Shown here piece by piece: positions 1 to 7,960 of a DNA stretch of 64,000 bases (within the stretch, counting starts at the first letter, position 1; each line of letters opens with the position of its first letter). Source of the DNA: CAZYVD01 sp964651045 (lineage in GTDB: Bacteria; Zhuqueibacterota; QNDG01; DSAB01); NCBI GenBank assembly GCA_964651045.1, contig CAZYVD010000001.1, positions 109,953 through 173,952 on the forward strand, in the 5' to 3' direction. The translations under genes and the position numbers were made by a program. The notes beneath the pieces are model-generated. The model was not told the origin of the DNA and made no database searches. It saw only the letters and a list, made by a program, of their open reading frames with translations.

Positions 1-912
1 TGTTTCACCGGGAAAACCAACAATAAAGGTTGTCCTTATAACAATATTTGGAATCCTATTCCTGAGTTTAGATATTAGAAGCTCAATAGATTCTTTTCTG
101 CTTTTTCTCCCCATTGATCTTAATATAGAATCAGAAATGTGTTGAAAGGGAATGTCCAGGTACTTACATATCTTATCTTCATGGGATATAAGATCAATGA
201 GTCTATCGTTTACACTATCAGGAAATGCATACATTATTCGAATCCAGCGGAGATCGCTGATCGAAACAAGCCTCTCCAGCAGACAGATCAGATCGGTTCC
301 GTTTCTTTGATCTGAGCCGTATGCCGTTGTATCCTGTGCTATTAGAATAAGCTCCTTTACACCTCTATCTACAAGGCTTTGTGCCTCATCTATTACACTA
401 TTAATTGAGCGACTTCTGTATGGTCCTTTAATCATTGGAATAGCACAAAAACTGCAGCCATGATTACAACCATCTGCAATTTTTAGATATGCAGTATGGG
501 GTAAGGTCGAAAGTATGCTGCGGTTTAGCTTCTTTTCATTCCAGGAGTATGAAGGGCCTAATATAAAAGAGCCTATCTCATTAAAAGACTCAACACCAAA
601 GTATGCATCGACTTCTGGTATTTCCTGCTCAAGCCTTTCCTTATATCGCTGTGAAAGACAGCCGCAAACAACTATCTGTCTATCTCTTCCATCCTTTTTA
701 AGTTTGACTGCCTTAAGAATTGTATCTATTGATTCCTTTTTTGCTGCCTCTATAAATCCACATGTATTTATAATAATGGTATCTGCCTCTTTTTCATTGC
801 CGACAAGAATCACTCCTCCCCTTACCAATTCACTTGCAATTACCTCTGAATCCACCTGATTTTTCGGACAGCCGAGTGTAATAATAGAGATTTTTTTGTT
901 AGATTTGATCAA
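1..912 (-). CDS. rimO: Ribosomal protein S12 methylthiotransferase RimO (3' end cut by window edge)
   Basis: RimO is a radical SAM enzyme that adds a methylthio group to an aspartate of ribosomal protein S12. About 304 N-terminal residues are present. The UPF0004 domain begins with ITLGCPKNQVDSE and has further cysteines in NTCGF and CGCLSQ. The radical SAM CxxxCxxC motif is seen as CNHGCSFC. IRTTFIVGFPGET just before the edge is the RimO rather than the MiaB form. The end of the radical SAM domain and the TRAM domain lie beyond base 1. The start is a TTG at 912, because an in-frame TAA lies directly upstream, and a G-rich Shine-Dalgarno-like run sits about six bases before it. That run is part of the neighbouring repeat, so the repeat may have supplied the ribosome binding site. 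Confidence 0.93.
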   Translation of the reverse strand, partial: MIKSNKKISIITLGCPKNQVDSEVIASELVRGGVILVGNEKEADTIIINTCGFIEAAKKESIDTILKAVKLKKDGRDRQIVVCGCLSQRYKERLEQEIPEVDAYFGVESFNEIGSFILGPSYSWNEKKLNRSILSTLPHTAYLKIADGCNHGCSFCAIPMIKGPYRSRSINSVIDEAQSLVDRGVKELILIAQDTTAYGSDQRNGTDLICLLERLVSISDLRWIRIMYAFPDSVNDRLIDLISHEDKICKYLDIPFQHISDSILRSMGRKSRKESIELLISKLRNRIPNIVIRTTFIVGFPGET

Positions 913-1165
913 ATTAAATCCCCCCAAGCCCCCCACTTTTTCAAAGGAGGGGACTTGGTGACCGTTTGATAATAGCAATAACCTCTCTCTTACTCCTTAC
1001 TCCTTATTCCCTACTTCCAACTTTTAAGTTCGAAGTTCGAAGTTCGAACTTCGGACTTTCAACTTTCAACCCCCTCATCCCTTTCCCCAATATCCCCCTT
1101 TTTCAAAAGGGGGATTATAGTGGGACTTCCTGCCTGCACCCTGTACCCAATTCCACTACAATCCA
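913..1165. repeat. Intergenic repeat copy R1
   Basis: About 250 bases without a gene between rimO and the HEPN gene. It begins with aatccccccaagcccccc and a C-run/G-run hairpin (ccccactttttcaaagg type). It continues with gataatagcaataacctct, degenerate ttactcc heptamers, a small tandem block of aagttcga units near 1026-1050, and ends in a block containing cttcctgcctgcaccctg. The same blocks recur in the same order at 2466-2690, and the last part also at 1957-2100. It looks like a dispersed non-coding repeat. No transposase is visible. Confidence 0.75.
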
Positions 1166-1207
1166 TAAATAAATTGCGTTCCACTATTCTAAGAAAAAAG
1201 CTTTCAA

Positions 1208-1615
1208 TCAACTTATGTCCGGTTCAGAAACCATTTTTTGCATTGTTCTTTCTGCTTCCTCAACGAACTTTCTTGCTCTTTTGATTTGTGTCTCGGCTTC
1301 TTCTTTTGTAATCACTACAAAATCACCGTAATCAGCATCCTCCCTGATATCCTTAGCCTTTGGTAGAAACTTACTAATTTCTTTTGGGAAAAGCTCCATT
1401 CTAGTAATATATTGATTAAATAATGCAATTACACCAGAGTGTTTGCTGGAATCCATCTCCTTTAATGCTAGAAGAGCTCTTGCTGAAGTAAACATAGCAT
1501 AATAACTTCTGTTAACCGAAAGTCCATAATGTTTCTGAGCAAGATTGTCTTCCGCTTCAGTTAGAATTTCTTTTGCCTTCTTTATTCTGTACATTGCTAA
1601 TTTCAGCCTACCCAT
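1208..1615 (-). CDS. HEPN domain protein of an MNT-HEPN pair
   Basis: A 135-residue all-helical HEPN protein (PF05168 type). It shows the family stretch NRSYYAMF with ARALL following, then SKHSG, and a C-terminal DADYGDF followed by a long helix. In MNT-HEPN toxin-antitoxin modules the HEPN protein is normally a ribonuclease toxin, neutralised or adenylylated by its nucleotidyltransferase partner. The strict RxxxxH RNase motif of the HepT subfamily is not obvious here, so toxicity is an inference from family. Its ATG overlaps the end of the MNT gene by eight bases (ATGGGTAG), showing translational coupling. The pair sits between repeat copies, which fits a transferable defence-type cassette. 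Confidence 0.85.
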   Translation of the reverse strand: MGRLKLAMYRIKKAKEILTEAEDNLAQKHYGLSVNRSYYAMFTSARALLALKEMDSSKHSGVIALFNQYITRMELFPKEISKFLPKAKDIREDADYGDFVVITKEEAETQIKRARKFVEEAERTMQKMVSEPDIS

Positions 1616-1955
1616 AAAGCAGAACTCCTTCTTTTTCTACTTGCTCGAAGAAAAACGAACCCAATCTTTTATTCTCTTTATACTCAAATAGGCTGTAAAC
1701 TACGGGGGATATTGGAACATTATATTCAAAAAAATAATTTGCTGCTATATCACTTATCTTATCTCTAACATCCCCTTTTTCCTTAACCAGAATGAATAAA
1801 TCTACATCGGAATCTTTTTCAAAATCACCTCTTACTTTAGAACCAAATAACCGAATGGCCACAATATAATCACCCAACTTGTCCTTCAGTTCCTTTACAA
1901 AAGAATTTATCACTTTTTCTTCTGTTTTACTCAGGTATTGTAATTTTTTTATCAT
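1608..1955 (-). CDS. MNT-type minimal nucleotidyltransferase, partner of the HEPN protein
   Basis: A 115-residue nucleotidyltransferase-fold protein. The catalytic signature is LFGSKVRGDFEKDSDVDLF, with Gly-Ser at residues 38-39 and the metal-binding Asp pair at 50 and 52, as in the MNT/KNTase-like family. Such proteins act as antitoxins of HEPN RNases, in studied cases by adding AMP units to the toxin. It is the first gene of the pair and overlaps the HEPN gene by eight bases. A strong Shine-Dalgarno (gggaggg) precedes the ATG at 1955. That sequence lies at the border of repeat R2, which forms the upstream region of the cassette. Confidence 0.88.
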   Translation of the reverse strand: MIKKLQYLSKTEEKVINSFVKELKDKLGDYIVAIRLFGSKVRGDFEKDSDVDLFILVKEKGDVRDKISDIAANYFFEYNVPISPVVYSLFEYKENKRLGSFFFEQVEKEGVLLYG

Positions 1956-1956
1956 T

Positions 1957-2100
1957 ACTCCCTCCTTTTCCCTTACTCCCTACTTTTAACTCTTCACTTC
2001 CGCTTCCGTTCTCTCCAATATCCCCCTTTCCAAAAAGAGGATTATAAGGTGATTTCCTGCCTGCTCCCTGTACCCAATTTCACCAGCAATCTATAAATTA
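1957..2100. repeat. Intergenic repeat copy R2 (shorter, diverged)
   Basis: A partial, more diverged copy of the repeat seen at 913-1165 and 2466-2690. It keeps the cttactccctac-type heptamers, the ccaatatccccctttcc hairpin block, the gattataaggtgatttc block and the cctgcctgctccctgtac end block, and then an ATAAA-rich tail. It lies between the MNT gene and the broken DUF559 gene, so each small gene is bracketed by repeat copies. Confidence 0.65.
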
Positions 2101-2118
2101 AATGGATATAAAAAGATT

Positions 2119-2465
2119 TCATAATCGATCGTGAATACTACTAACAACCCCTTCAATATTTTTAAGAACATCAATATTAGAAAACCTTAAAACTTTAAGA
2201 CCCAAACTACGAAGATAAAGATCCCGAACTCTATCTTTCTTCATACCTTCTTCTAAATAATGCTGGCCCCGTCTATTTCAATAACTATCTTCCTGGCAGG
2301 ACAGTAAAAATCAACAATTTAATTCCCTATGGGTTTCTGTCTGTAAAACTGAACTCCCTTAAGCTGCTTTCTTCTAATCTTCGAACAGAGAAGCTTCTCA
2401 GCCTCTGTCATATTTTTCCGCAATTCTCTGGATATGGTTTTTAATCTCTTGTTATAGAGTAACAA
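2119..2465 (-). pseudogene. Degraded DUF559 endonuclease-like gene
   Basis: Reading the minus strand from about 2465 gives a typical DUF559 protein (PD-(D/E)XK fold, related to very-short-patch repair nucleases). It shows LLYNKRLKTISRELRKNMTE, then KLLCSKIRRKQLKGVQFYRQ, then IVDFYCPARKIVIEIDG and, in another frame, VLKNIEGVVSSIHDRL before TGA. Two lesions break it. One is an in-frame TAA in place of the usual residue after KPIGN. The other is a one-base deletion in a G-run at the IDGGQHY position (four Gs where five would keep the frame). No intact product can be made. The gene lies between repeats R2 and R3. Confidence 0.88.
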
Positions 2466-2690
2466 TATCGAATCCCCCCAAGCCCCCCTTTTTCAAAGGG
2501 GAGCTTAGCGACCTTTCGATAATAGCAATAACCTCTTTCTTACTTCTTACTCCTTATTTCCTACTTCGAACTTTCAACCCCCTCATCCCTTTCCCCAATA
2601 TCCCCATTTTTCAAAAGGGAGATTATAGTGGGACTTCCTGCCTGCACCCTATACCCTTCACAACCCCGCAATCAATAAAAAGATTACACC
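2466..2690. repeat. Intergenic repeat copy R3
   Basis: This 308-base gap before ftsY is mostly a second long copy of the repeat at 913-1165. It holds the same aatccccccaagcccccc start with a C/G hairpin, gataatagcaataacctct, ctactt heptamers, the ccctttccccaatatcccc block and gtgggacttcctgcctgcac. Only small substitutions separate it from R1 over most of its length, and it lacks the aagttcga tandem units. Bases 2690-2773 contain nothing recognisable. Confidence 0.75.
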
Positions 2691-2773
2691 TCGGAAAGAT
2701 CAACACTACCTCTTTTCTGTCAAACTTCATTCATAATTTATGATTCAAAACTCTGAATTCAAAATTGTCTATA

Positions 2774-3691
2774 TCACCCTAACATTCCCTCAACAAAAGC
2801 CTCTGCATCAAATGGGACAATATCCTCCAATCCCTCACCCAACCCTACCCATTTTACTGGAATTCCCAGTTCCTGATAGATCGATACTACTATCCCGCCA
2901 CGTGCAGTACCATCGAGCTTTGTGAGGACTATACCAGACACATCAACAGTCTCGGCAAACAATCTGGCTTGATTGAGACCATTCTGTCCTGTAGTAGCAT
3001 CTATGACCAGAAGAACTTCATGAGGAGCAGTATCGCTCTTTTTCCTCAAGACCCTAAATATCTTCCCGAGCTCTTCCATTAAATTTACCTTTGTATGAAG
3101 TCTGCCCGCAGTGTCTATTATCAATATATCAACCCTACGTGCTATTGCTGCCTCTAAAGCATCAAATGCAACGGATGCAGGATCTGCTCCTGCACTCTGC
3201 CTGATTAGATCCGCACCAGCTCTCCTGCTCCATTCTTCTAGTTGTTCAGCAGAAGCTGCGCGAAATGTATCTGCACATGCAAGAAGTACCTTCTTATCTC
3301 TTTTCTTATACATATAAGCAAGTTTGCCAATTGTAGTGGTCTTTCCAGTACCATTAACCCCAACAATCAGGACTACATACGGCCTGTGTGTACTATTGAG
3401 CTGCTCCCACTCAGATCGCACTCTTTCAATAAGAGTCTCTTTTAAAATTTCTCTCACTCCCTCCTCTGTAAATTTTCTGCCCTGCCTCATTCTCTGTCTG
3501 ATCTGTTCTATTATATCCAGCGTAGTTTTTACACCTATGTCGCTTTCGATGAGTATCCTTTCCAGCTCATCAAGCATATCATCACTTATTCTTTTTCTAC
3601 CTGCAAATAGACCGGCAATTTTCCCCAACACCCCTCCTCTTGTCCTTGCCAGTCCCTTCTCCCATAGTCTATCAGTATTCATCACTTTCAC
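2774..3691 (-). CDS. ftsY: Signal recognition particle receptor FtsY
   Basis: FtsY is the SRP receptor GTPase that docks ribosome-SRP complexes at the membrane. The 305-residue protein has a helical N domain (about 20-100) and an NG GTPase domain. The P-loop GVNGTGKTTT lies at 111-120, followed by ADTFRAASAEQLEEW, the G3 DTAGRLHTK and the G4 TKLDGTARGG. The acidic A domain of the E. coli protein is absent, as in many bacteria. The start is GTG at 3691, overlapping the upstream stop as GTGA, with an ATG three codons further on. It closes the operon that includes UbiA, GGR and the CDP-alcohol transferase. The SRP RNA gene lies near 62.6 kb. Confidence 0.96.
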   Translation of the reverse strand: MKVMNTDRLWEKGLARTRGGVLGKIAGLFAGRKRISDDMLDELERILIESDIGVKTTLDIIEQIRQRMRQGRKFTEEGVREILKETLIERVRSEWEQLNSTHRPYVVLIVGVNGTGKTTTIGKLAYMYKKRDKKVLLACADTFRAASAEQLEEWSRRAGADLIRQSAGADPASVAFDALEAAIARRVDILIIDTAGRLHTKVNLMEELGKIFRVLRKKSDTAPHEVLLVIDATTGQNGLNQARLFAETVDVSGIVLTKLDGTARGGIVVSIYQELGIPVKWVGLGEGLEDIVPFDAEAFVEGMLG

Positions 3692-4254
3692 AAACTCTTC
3701 TCTTTTTCTTTTTCAATTCTTTTTAAAAATTCTCTTAAATATATGATACTCGAATATACAGTCAACATTAGTGCCGCATAGAGTGCAATCCATGCAAGGG
3801 GTTGAACATTAAATATAAACAGTATTACTACAACGCCATTTGCAAAGGCAGAATTTTTTCCAGCCCTGTTGGACTCCATCACAATCTTCCTCTTTCTTAT
3901 TACTAAGAGACCCCCAAGCAGTATTAATAGTTCACGCAAAAGAACCACTAAAAAATACCACAGGGGAAAATAGTAATCGGGACTTAATAGCAAGAAGACC
4001 AGAACTATCAATACATCAAGTTTATCAACAATTGGATCCAGAATGCGGCCAAAATCTGACTTCTGGTTAAACCGCCTTGCAATCCAACCATCAAGAAAAT
4101 CGCTTGCAACACCTGCCAGCATCCATACAAAGGCCAGAAGTTTTTGGCCACTGCTTAGATTTATTATGATAGGAAACACCACGCCAAAGCGAAATAGAGT
4201 CAATAAATTTGGTAAAGTCCACACCTTCATCTTTTCTTTCACCAATTTCCTCAT
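3688..4254 (-). CDS. CDP-alcohol phosphatidyltransferase (possible archaetidyl-type transferase)
   Basis: A 188-residue integral membrane enzyme with the diagnostic CDP-alcohol phosphatidyltransferase motif DFLDGWIAR...GRILDPIVDKL (Dx2DGx2ARx8Gx3Dx3D), which carries all four metal-binding aspartates. The family swaps CMP of a CDP-lipid for an alcohol such as glycerol phosphate, serine or inositol phosphate. The ordinary pgsA is a separate gene at 59.3 kb, so this paralogue probably has another substrate. Its ATG overlaps the stop of the GGR-family gene (ATGA), and it lies directly behind UbiA and ferredoxin genes. That context makes an isoprenoid-lipid head-group transferase plausible, but the exact alcohol and lipid cannot be read from sequence. 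Confidence 0.87.
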   Translation of the reverse strand: MRKLVKEKMKVWTLPNLLTLFRFGVVFPIIINLSSGQKLLAFVWMLAGVASDFLDGWIARRFNQKSDFGRILDPIVDKLDVLIVLVFLLLSPDYYFPLWYFLVVLLRELLILLGGLLVIRKRKIVMESNRAGKNSAFANGVVVILFIFNVQPLAWIALYAALMLTVYSSIIYLREFLKRIEKEKEKSL

Positions 4255-5420
4255 ATGAATACCTTTGCCGCTTCTATCATTAATTTAGGATGTCTCAACA
4301 GTGCTACTTTGAATATGCGCAGTGCACTCCTCTTCTCGGGTGGTATCTGGAGAAGTGTATCTGCTATCTTGTTAAGATCACTGTCCGAAAATCTATCGAT
4401 GACTCTTTTTATCTTATATGATATCTCATTATTCTTTCCTTCTGCCTTGTACCACTCCCTTTGATAAATCGAAAGCCTCTTTCGTGAAACATCACCCTCT
4501 TTTACTGCTTCTGCGGCCACTTTGCCTGCAATTCGGCCTGCTATCATAGCATTTACTATTCCTCCTCCAGACATCGGGTTTGCCTGATGTGCAGCGTCTC
4601 CAACGAGCATCAGCCCATCAGAAACAATCTCTTTCATTGTTGGGATGAGAGGAACTCCTCCAGTAATAATATTGAGGATCGAATATTTCTTATATTTTCG
4701 TCTAATAAATTCTTCAAGATACGAGATTGGTCTTTTTTTCTTGGGATATTTTCCAGACATGCCTAATCCAACATTAGCACTATTCTGACCCTTTGGGAAT
4801 ACCCATAAATAACCTTCTGGTGCTACATCCTTACCAAAATAAAACTCAACTACTTCAGGATCTACTTCAATACCAGTCAGCCTCATCTGAACACAGGAAG
4901 CCATGCATTCAACTGAAGTCCTGGTATTCAATCCTGCCCAACGCCCAACTCTCGACTCAACACCATCGGCTCCAATTACAACCGAACATTTAATCTTATA
5001 TTCTTTCCCTAAATGGAGCACTCTTACACCATGTATAGATCTATCATCAATTAAAAGTCCACATACATAAGCTTTTGTAGCTATCTCTCCGCCGCATTCT
5101 GAGACCATAGATGCCAGATCTTTTTCAAAAAGCTCGCGATGAAGTATGAATCCAGAATCATCAGGATATGATACAACCTCTGTCCCATTCGGTGCAACCA
5201 GTTTTGCACCTCTTATACGCACGGCAATCCAGTGCTCCCTGAGATCGATAACACTTTTTATGCCATCCTCAGAAACTCCCTCTGCACAGCGTACTGGAAT
5301 CCCAATTTCGCGATCCTTTTCTAAAACCAGAACAGATGCACCTCTCTCTGCTGCATGCTTTGCTGCCCACAATCCCCCCGGGCCCCCGCCAACAACTATT
5401 ATGTCATATCGCTCTTTCAT
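4251..5420 (-). CDS. Geranylgeranyl reductase family FAD-dependent oxidoreductase
   Basis: A 389-residue flavoprotein of the GGR family, which saturates double bonds of isoprenoid chains in archaeal lipids, chlorophyll side chains or menaquinone. The FAD-binding VVGGGPGG lies at residues 9-16, the family-typical PVRCAEG (Cys45) follows, and GDAAHQANPMSGGG is the second FAD motif. The start is the ATG at 5420, which overlaps the ferredoxin stop (TAATG). An upstream in-frame extension would run through the ferredoxin gene and is rejected. The neighbouring ferredoxin is a likely electron donor. UbiA upstream and a CDP-alcohol transferase downstream point to lipid saturation. MenJ-like quinone reduction is the main alternative. 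Confidence 0.9.
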   Translation of the reverse strand: MKERYDIIVVGGGPGGLWAAKHAAERGASVLVLEKDREIGIPVRCAEGVSEDGIKSVIDLREHWIAVRIRGAKLVAPNGTEVVSYPDDSGFILHRELFEKDLASMVSECGGEIATKAYVCGLLIDDRSIHGVRVLHLGKEYKIKCSVVIGADGVESRVGRWAGLNTRTSVECMASCVQMRLTGIEVDPEVVEFYFGKDVAPEGYLWVFPKGQNSANVGLGMSGKYPKKKRPISYLEEFIRRKYKKYSILNIITGGVPLIPTMKEIVSDGLMLVGDAAHQANPMSGGGIVNAMIAGRIAGKVAAEAVKEGDVSRKRLSIYQREWYKAEGKNNEISYKIKRVIDRFSDSDLNKIADTLLQIPPEKRSALRIFKVALLRHPKLMIEAAKVFI

Positions 5421-5596
5421 TACAAAATCTCCACAGCTCCTATTGGACAGACGTCTCTGCATTCACCGCATAGGATACATTTTTTGGTGTCTATAGCTAT
5501 ATCCGACTCTCTTAATTCAATTGCATCTTCGCTGCACACCGCAACACATGCACCACAAAAGTCACACCTGTTAATATCTATTATAACCTTGCTCAT
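5420..5596 (-). CDS. Small 2x[4Fe-4S] ferredoxin
   Basis: A 58-residue ferredoxin with two complete cluster motifs: CDFCGACVAVC at residues 11-21 and CILCGECRDVCP at 40-51. It starts at ATG 5596 and ends in a TAA that shares a base with the ATG of the geranylgeranyl-reductase-family gene, so the two are translationally coupled. The likely role is to deliver low-potential electrons to the flavoprotein. It is too short for routine ORF cut-offs and easily missed. It lies 13 bases after the UbiA gene. Confidence 0.93.
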   Translation of the reverse strand: MSKVIIDINRCDFCGACVAVCSEDAIELRESDIAIDTKKCILCGECRDVCPIGAVEIL

Positions 5597-5609
5597 ATTG
5601 TAAACCTCT

Positions 5610-6533
5610 TCAAGAAACTCTTAGACTTGGATATTCAAAATTAAAACGTTTTTTGTAGTACCATCTTGAAAAGAAAAAGATAAAAACGAGCAGAACCAGA
5701 TAGTACGGTGCAACAACACAAATACTTAATGCTAATGCAGCTATTGACAATTTTGTACATAGCATAATTTTTGAAACTGAAGTGTCAAAAACACTCATTA
5801 TAAAAAATGGAAAGGCTATCAGTGCAGGAATAAAGAGTATCCACTCTCGCATGAAAAACGATGTTACAACCACAGCCGCCTCAAATATAAGAGCCCATAA
5901 GGCTGTACTTTTAACCCCAAATCGAACAGGAAATGTTATCTTTCCAGCCTTTTTATCTCCTTTTATATCCGGCACCGTTGTATTGAGATAAACCGATACT
6001 CCTGCAAAAGTATATGGAAGCACCAAAAGAGGCAGTCCCTTCCCTCCTCCTGCACTCCAACCGATTAAATAGATCAACATGCCTCCTGTTCCATTGGTTA
6101 TTAAGCCCATTATTGGCTTATTCTTCCACATAAAAGGGGAATAATTATAGAGTAGACCCGACAGAATGAAAAGCAGTATAAATAAAATTCCAATTATTGT
6201 ACTCATCAAAAATCCCCAAACTATTGCAATCGATGCAAAGATAGCTGCCTCAAGATATGCAGACCTCTTGGAGACAATCCCATTAGCAACAAGAAATAAT
6301 TTTCCATTTAACCGATCTGTCTCGACATCCTGAATCTGGTTTATAATAAATATGCTGCCCATTAAAATAGTAAGTTGAAATATTACTGCTAACGGTATGT
6401 TTAAAAATGAATTACTGCTGTTGGAAAAATGTGTGCCTCCAAACCACCCCGCAAGAAAAAAAGTCCATATTGGATAAAATAGTATCGGCCTGGTGAGAAA
6501 AAAATAATCAAGAATTTCAATTCCTCTTTTCAA
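5610..6533 (-). CDS. UbiA family prenyltransferase (candidate digeranylgeranylglyceryl phosphate synthase)
   Basis: A 307-residue polytopic membrane protein with the two Asp-rich UbiA motifs: NQIQDVETD (about 65-73) and PDIKGDKK (about 188-195). These bind the prenyl diphosphate through magnesium. UbiA enzymes attach isoprenoid chains to aromatic rings (menaquinone, ubiquinone, haem) or, in archaea, to geranylgeranylglyceryl phosphate. No menaquinone gene is nearby. The genes that follow are ferredoxin, GGR and a CDP-alcohol transferase, and a GGGPS occurs elsewhere in the window, so DGGGP synthase is a serious candidate. The start is a TTG at 6533 that overlaps the purF stop (TTGA), with AGGAG six bases upstream. 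Confidence 0.88.
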   Translation of the reverse strand: MKRGIEILDYFFLTRPILFYPIWTFFLAGWFGGTHFSNSSNSFLNIPLAVIFQLTILMGSIFIINQIQDVETDRLNGKLFLVANGIVSKRSAYLEAAIFASIAIVWGFLMSTIIGILFILLFILSGLLYNYSPFMWKNKPIMGLITNGTGGMLIYLIGWSAGGGKGLPLLVLPYTFAGVSVYLNTTVPDIKGDKKAGKITFPVRFGVKSTALWALIFEAAVVVTSFFMREWILFIPALIAFPFFIMSVFDTSVSKIMLCTKLSIAALALSICVVAPYYLVLLVFIFFFSRWYYKKRFNFEYPSLRVS

Positions 6534-7948
6534 ACGATCTCCTGCACGATTTCTTCATTCTGAATCTTTGTCGACATATTCTTTATCGGCACAGGATAGT
6601 TGCCGTCAAAACAGGCTGTACAATAACCCTCTCCCTTTTTAGGAACAGCACTTCTGAGCCCATCGAGCGAGAGATACCCAAGGCTGTCCACCTGAAGATG
6701 CTCCCTGATTCTCTCAACAGACATCGAAGATGCTATCAACTCCTTCTTTGTCGGGAAATCCATTCCATAAAAACATGGATATCGAATCGGTGGAGAGCTG
6801 ACTCTTATATGTACCTCCTCTGCACCAGCCTTTCTGATGAGTTGAGTCAGAATCTTTAATGTTGTGCCCCTCACTATAGAGTCCTCAACCACGACTACCT
6901 TCTTCCCTTTTAAAACTCCTCCAACTGTATTGAATTTTAGCTTAACATTAAAATGCCTTATTGTCTGCTGAGGTTGAATGAATGTGCGGCCGATATAGTG
7001 ATTACGGATTAGTCCAAGTTCATAAGGAATCTTTGCAGTTTGTGCATAACCCAATGCAGCGGTATTGCTCGAGTCTGGAACAGAAATTACTATGTCTGCA
7101 TCTGCAGGATGCTCCTCTGCCAGCCTCTTTCCCAATTTTCTTCTTGTCTTATCAACATACTCTCCAAAAATTCTACTGTCTGGACGGGAAAAGTAAATGA
7201 ATTCAAAAATACAATGTGCCTTCTGGTTTGAGCTCTTAATTCTTTCAGATTCTATACCTCTCTTATCTATAACGATCAGCTCACCAGGCTCTATGTCCCG
7301 TATATAATGGGCACCGAGCAGATCCATTGCACACGTCTCTGAAACTACTACATATGACCCTTCACCCAATGCTCCAAGAGACAGAGGACGAAAACCATAG
7401 GGATCTCTTGCTGCAATAATCTGATCTCTTGTAAGGATGACAAGAGAATAAGCGCCCTTAACCTTCATCAACGCATCTTTTATTCGATCTACAATACTCT
7501 TCTTCTTTGATCGTGCAATAAGGTGAACAATGATTTCACTATCAGTTGCACTCTGAAAAATTGAACCCTCGCTCTGCAGCCTGTCTTTCAGCTCTCTCGA
7601 ATTAACAAGATTACCATTGTGTCCCAATGCAAGAGGCCCTTCTTTTGAATTCACAAGTATTGGCTGTACATTATTTTCGCTGTCAGATCCTGTTGTTGAA
7701 TATCTATTATGGCCTATTGCTATGTTTCCCTTTAATTTGCCGATTGTCTCTGCAGAAGAAAACACATCATTGACCAGTCCCCTTCCCAGATGAACATAGA
7801 CCTTACTCCCGTCTGATGAAACTATACCGGCACCCTCCTGACCCCGATGCTGCAAAGCATAAAGACCCAGATATGCCATCTCAGATGCCTCTGGATGGCC
7901 CCATACACCTATTATACCACATGACTCTTTTATCTTCTCTGACTTCAT
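6530..7948 (-). CDS. purF: Amidophosphoribosyltransferase PurF
   Basis: PurF makes phosphoribosylamine from PRPP and glutamine, the first committed step of purine synthesis. The protein has 472 residues. CGIIGVWG follows a nine-residue propeptide, so Cys10 would be the exposed catalytic nucleophile. The PRPP-binding loop VVVVEDSIVRGTT is present. Cysteines in HCIFEFIYFSRPDS, RYPCFYGMD and GYCTACF correspond to the [4Fe-4S]-containing, Bacillus-type enzyme. Translation of UbiA is coupled to its end. Confidence 0.97.
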   Translation of the reverse strand: MKSEKIKESCGIIGVWGHPEASEMAYLGLYALQHRGQEGAGIVSSDGSKVYVHLGRGLVNDVFSSAETIGKLKGNIAIGHNRYSTTGSDSENNVQPILVNSKEGPLALGHNGNLVNSRELKDRLQSEGSIFQSATDSEIIVHLIARSKKKSIVDRIKDALMKVKGAYSLVILTRDQIIAARDPYGFRPLSLGALGEGSYVVVSETCAMDLLGAHYIRDIEPGELIVIDKRGIESERIKSSNQKAHCIFEFIYFSRPDSRIFGEYVDKTRRKLGKRLAEEHPADADIVISVPDSSNTAALGYAQTAKIPYELGLIRNHYIGRTFIQPQQTIRHFNVKLKFNTVGGVLKGKKVVVVEDSIVRGTTLKILTQLIRKAGAEEVHIRVSSPPIRYPCFYGMDFPTKKELIASSMSVERIREHLQVDSLGYLSLDGLRSAVPKKGEGYCTACFDGNYPVPIKNMSTKIQNEEIVQEIV

Positions 7949-7960
7949 TTTAATTCCGCC

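Noticed and set aside
966..1172. 68-codon plus-strand ORF
   Set aside because: It is contained in repeat R1. Its residues are translated heptamer repeats, and no ribosome binding site is seen.
913..2690. CRISPR array
   Set aside because: The repeats are long, few, unequal and not separated by spacers of constant length. No cas genes are present.
4793..4993. Plus-strand ORFs opposite real genes throughout the window
   Set aside because: These are shadows of well-supported minus-strand genes, with no motifs or ribosome binding sites.
5421..5462. N-terminal extension of the geranylgeranyl-reductase gene
   Set aside because: The extension is read in the wrong frame through the ferredoxin gene. 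The ATG at 5420 with the TAATG overlap fits the family start.
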